The notes below the pieces were generated by a model that was not told the origin of the DNA, made no database searches, and was given only the letters and a program-made list of their open reading frames with translations. The position numbers were made by a program, and so were the translations under genes. From JAKBCQ01 sp021807585 (GTDB taxonomy: Bacteria > Planctomycetota > Planctomycetia > Isosphaerales > Isosphaeraceae): DNA of 10,297 nt. Every line of letters begins with the position of its first letter. Within the stretch, counting starts at the first letter, position 1. Shown here one piece after another: positions 6,956 to 10,297 of the stretch. Where the stretch lies: assembly GCA_027325115.1 (NCBI GenBank), contig DAHWFG010000591.1:1-10297 (forward strand), in the 5' to 3' direction.

Positions 6956-7876
6956 CGTCGCTCCGATCCTTTATCGCGCCGCCCGTCGAACCCCCGCCAG
7001 ATACGCGCAATTCCTCCTCCGCCCTCCCGCACCCCGAACCGACCGCGGACACAGGCCATATCGGCTTACGCTTGTGTAAAAACGCGTCGATCCCCTCGCG
7101 CGCCGCCGCCGAAACCGCGCCTCGAGCCATAAATCCAGCCATTTGCTCATATGCCTCAAATTCTGATAGCTCTAGCTGCTCATAAAACGCGACCTTCCCC
7201 CCGCCCGGAACCCCCGGATCGTGCGCCTTGATCGTTTCGATCACGTCGAGCACCTCCAAATCAAGCCGATCGGGAGCGACGACGCGATTCACAAGCCCCA
7301 ATTCATACGCACGACGCGCGTCGATCGGCTTCCCCAACAGCAGCATCTCCAGCGCCGCCCGCGGAGCGATCGCTCGAACCAGCGGAATCATCGGCGTGCC
7401 GCAAAAAAGACCGATCTTCACCCCGGGCGTCGCGAATGAAGCCTCGGTCGATGCAATCGCCAGATCGCACCCCGCGACAAGCTGACACCCCGCCGCGGTC
7501 GCAAGCCCCTGAACCCGCGCAATCACAGGAATCGCCAGCCGGCGCAAGCCCGACATCACCCTCCCGCATAACCCGAACAACGCCTCGCACGCCTCAAAAT
7601 CGCTGCCGGCAAGCTCGTTGAGATCATGACCCGAAGAAAACACAGGACCCCTCGACCCGATCACCACCGCGCGAACCGAACCCTCGCGACCAATCCCGTC
7701 GATCGCCGGCTCGAGCGCCTCGAGAACCTCGCGCGAAAGCGGATTCCGACGCTCGGGTCGATTCAGCACAATCCACGCCACCCCGTCCTCAATCACAAAC
7801 GCGACCGCTCCCGTATACGCGTGCGCGCCGTCAAACGGTGAAAGCTTGCTTTGCAATCGACTTGTTTGAATCGTCG

Positions 7877-7880
<4 letters not shown>
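6945..7880 (-). CDS. Crotonase-fold protein of the ECHDC3-like group
   Basis: This 311-residue protein belongs to the enoyl-CoA hydratase/isomerase superfamily. The crotonase core runs from about 26 to 275. The two oxyanion-hole segments are at 82-90 (SSGHDLNEL) and 125-137 (GLATAAGCQLVAG), followed by FATPGVKIGLFCGTP (149-163). The motifs HDLNEL, GLATAAGCQLVA, FATPGVKIGLFC and EGIDAFLHKRKPIW closely resemble vertebrate ECHDC3 and bacterial relatives. Both catalytic glutamates of true hydratases are replaced: the equivalent of rat E144 is Q133 and of E164 is G153. Hydration of enoyl-CoA is therefore doubtful, although acyl-CoA binding seems intact. After KRKPIW about 37 extra, poorly ordered residues run into the overlap with the next gene. 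The ATG overlaps the ettA stop as ATGA and has no ribosome site of its own, implying translation by re-initiation. Confidence 0.88.
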
Positions 7881-9553
<1,673 letters not shown>

Positions 9554-9646
9554 TCAGCGAACCTTGATCGTGACAATCATCGGGTGTACAAGCGATTTCG
9601 TAACGGCCGCGCGTCGCGCCGTCGCGCCCACGAGTAGAACGAAAGA

Positions 9647-9670
9647 CGGGTCGAATGGGAAGACGACCCG
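9647..9670 (-). other. Hairpin in the ettA leader
   Basis: The arms CGGGTCG (9647-9653) and CGACCCG (9664-9670) form a 7-bp GC-rich stem with a 10-nt loop. Read on the minus strand, the stem is followed by TCTTTCGTTCT, which is pyrimidine-rich but not a clean T-run, so it may be a leader structure or a weak attenuator rather than a terminator. It lies about 95 nt before the ettA start. Confidence 0.35.
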
Positions 9671-9719
9671 GGACGCCGGGGAGAATTCCTCAACATTTCA
9701 GGGCCTTGATGATGCGGCG

Positions 9720-9792
9720 GGGCGAACCAAACCGAGAGGGCGAACCAAACCGAGAGGGCGAGCCAATCCGGCTCACGGCGAACCAATCCGGC
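9720..9792. repeat. 18-bp tandem repeat, two exact and two degenerate copies
   Basis: The unit GGGCGAACCAAACCGAGA occurs exactly at 9720-9737 and 9738-9755. A degenerate third copy begins at 9756 (GGGCGAGCCAATCCGG), and a partial fourth begins near 9778 (GGCGAACCAATCCGG). The 18-bp period is a multiple of three and would encode an NREGEP repeat on the plus strand or LSVWFA on the minus strand. Neither frame has other support, so I treat it as an intergenic tandem repeat in the ettA leader. Confidence 0.85.
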
Positions 9793-9845
9793 ACGGAGAA
9801 CAAGTCCAAGAGCGAACCGCCGTGTGATCCCGTTACATCAAACTA

Positions 9846-9862
9846 AATTAAATTTTTTAATT
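9846..9862. repeat. AT-only palindrome
   Basis: AATTAAA and TTTAATT pair around a 3-nt TTT loop. It is a 7-bp stem made only of A and T in an AT-rich stretch. It could be a protein-binding site or a weak bidirectional structure; no GC-rich stem precedes it that would make it an intrinsic terminator. Confidence 0.5.
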
Positions 9863-9911
9863 CTTAAATCGTTCGTCTTCCTTCGTTTAACGTCGCCTGT
9901 AAATAAACAAT

Positions 9912-9941
9912 ATTATATATAGTTAAAATTGCGCGAATAAA
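9912..9941 (-). promoter_or_regulatory. Candidate promoter upstream of ettA
   Basis: On the minus strand a perfect TATAAT lies at 9917-9912. About 17-18 nt upstream is a T-rich TTTATT/TTATTC (9941-9935), a poor match to the -35 consensus. It is the best -10 element upstream of the whole gene run. If used, it gives a leader of about 350 nt before the ettA start that would include the hairpin and the tandem repeat. Confidence 0.35.
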
Positions 9942-9960
9942 CGCTCGATCGCCCGCGTTA

Positions 9961-10279
9961 TCGATTCAATCCGAACCCCCGATCGGCCCCGTCTCGCGCA
10001 TTTTGGTGTTGCGCGTTTCCGTTTCCTTCGGTATTGATACTATATATGTGAATATATCCGTAATACAAGCGCGAGCGAGTGCGTAGATTCGGAAAAAAAC
10101 GACTCACTCGCTTGCGCTTCGTGCTTGTATTCGAACGGCATTTCCGCCTCGGCTCCAAATCGGATGATCGACTTAGCTGTTATCTAATCTCTTGTCAATG
10201 AACGACTTACTGTTCGTCCACCGAGGAAACCCGCAACACCAAAACGCGCAAGCTAGGTTCCGATCAAATGATGAATCGA
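9961..10279. repeat. Inverted-repeat element of about 320 bp
   Basis: The arms are 9961-10020 and 10225-10279, in opposite orientation. They share TCGATTCA at the outer end, then GATCGG (9981-9986 and 10260-10265), then a 26-bp block (9995-10020 and 10225-10250) identical at 23 positions by my hand alignment and including TTTTGGTGTTGCG. Spacing between the blocks differs by a few bases, so the arms are related but diverged. The roughly 200-bp centre holds another palindrome at 10062-10131. No transposase is encoded. It may be a MITE-like element or two head-to-head copies of a dispersed repeat. Confidence 0.7.
10062..10131. repeat. Nested palindrome carrying the planctomycete-type AAGCGCAAGCGAGTGAGTC repeat
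   Basis: The left arm begins AATACAAGCGCGAGCGAGTG (10062-10081). The right arm, read on the minus strand from 10131, begins AATACAAGCACGAAGCGCAA and continues GCGAGTGAGTC. The arms match at both ends but the right arm has 7 extra bases in the middle. The loop is about 20 nt and contains a run of A. In the minus-strand frame the right arm reads NTSTKRKRVS. I remember this string from many tiny predicted proteins in planctomycete genomes, where it is more plausibly an intergenic repeat than a protein. Confidence 0.65.
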
Positions 10280-10297
10280 AAGTTTTCACGATATTAT

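Larger units (their letters stand above)
9554..10297. other. 744-bp region without a convincing gene, rich in repeats
   Basis: I find no reading frame here with recognisable protein motifs, and no tRNA or rRNA. The part next to ettA (9554-9840) is GC-rich and carries a hairpin and an 18-bp tandem repeat. The middle (9838-9930) is strongly AT-rich, with a palindrome and a TATAAT that may be the ettA promoter. The distal part (9961-10279) is a large inverted-repeat element. Short open frames here, including one of 66 codons on the minus strand at 9958-10158, are translations of repeats. Confidence 0.7.

Noticed and set aside
9577..9846. Small frames reading through the tandem repeat (NREGEP on plus, LSVWFA on minus)
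   Set aside because: Only the repeat gives them a protein-like look; there is no start signal, conserved motif or length support.
9958..10158. 66-codon minus-strand frame containing NTSTKRKRVS
   Set aside because: The frame is a translation of the nested palindrome and one outer arm of the repeat element; no domain, no ribosome site.
9995..10250. CRISPR array
   Set aside because: The repeated 26-bp block occurs only twice, in opposite orientation, with a 204-bp gap; CRISPR repeats are direct and regularly spaced.

Overview
The window reads as a piece of a bacterial chromosome, most likely from a planctomycete. The evidence is modest: moderately high GC (roughly 55-60% by eye), a great excess of CGATCG, a PstB with an N-terminal extension, an ECHDC3-like crotonase, and an intergenic repeat containing the string that translates as NTSTKRKR, which I remember from planctomycete genomes. 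No rRNA or other taxonomic marker is present, so the assignment is inference.

All nine recognisable genes lie on the minus strand, so transcription runs from high to low coordinates. In that order they are ettA (ABC-F translation factor), an ECHDC3-like crotonase, a phosphate acetyl/butyryltransferase-family protein, phoR (phosphate sensor kinase), pstS, pstC, pstA, pstB and the first 55 codons of phoU, cut by the window start. Junctions are tight: ettA/crotonase and pstC/pstA share ATGA stop-start overlaps, crotonase and transferase overlap by 11 nt, and the remaining gaps are 24-92 nt.

The left 6 kb is a phosphate-starvation module. PstS binds phosphate outside the membrane, PstC and PstA form the channel, PstB supplies ATP hydrolysis, and PhoU and PhoR link transport to signalling. 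No PhoB response regulator is encoded here. Between phoR and pstS there are 7-bp direct repeats at an 11-bp period, followed 10 bp later by a TATACT, which looks like a PHO box with its promoter.

The middle 3.5 kb (ettA, crotonase, phosphotransacylase) is an unusual upstream partner. The transacylase family consumes or releases phosphate and acyl-phosphate, a possible metabolic link to phosphate sensing. The crotonase lacks both glutamates of true enoyl-CoA hydratases.

The right 744 bp (9554-10297) has no convincing gene. From ettA outward it holds a small hairpin, an 18-bp tandem repeat, an AT-only palindrome, a consensus TATAAT that may drive ettA, and a roughly 320-bp inverted-repeat element with a second palindrome nested inside it.
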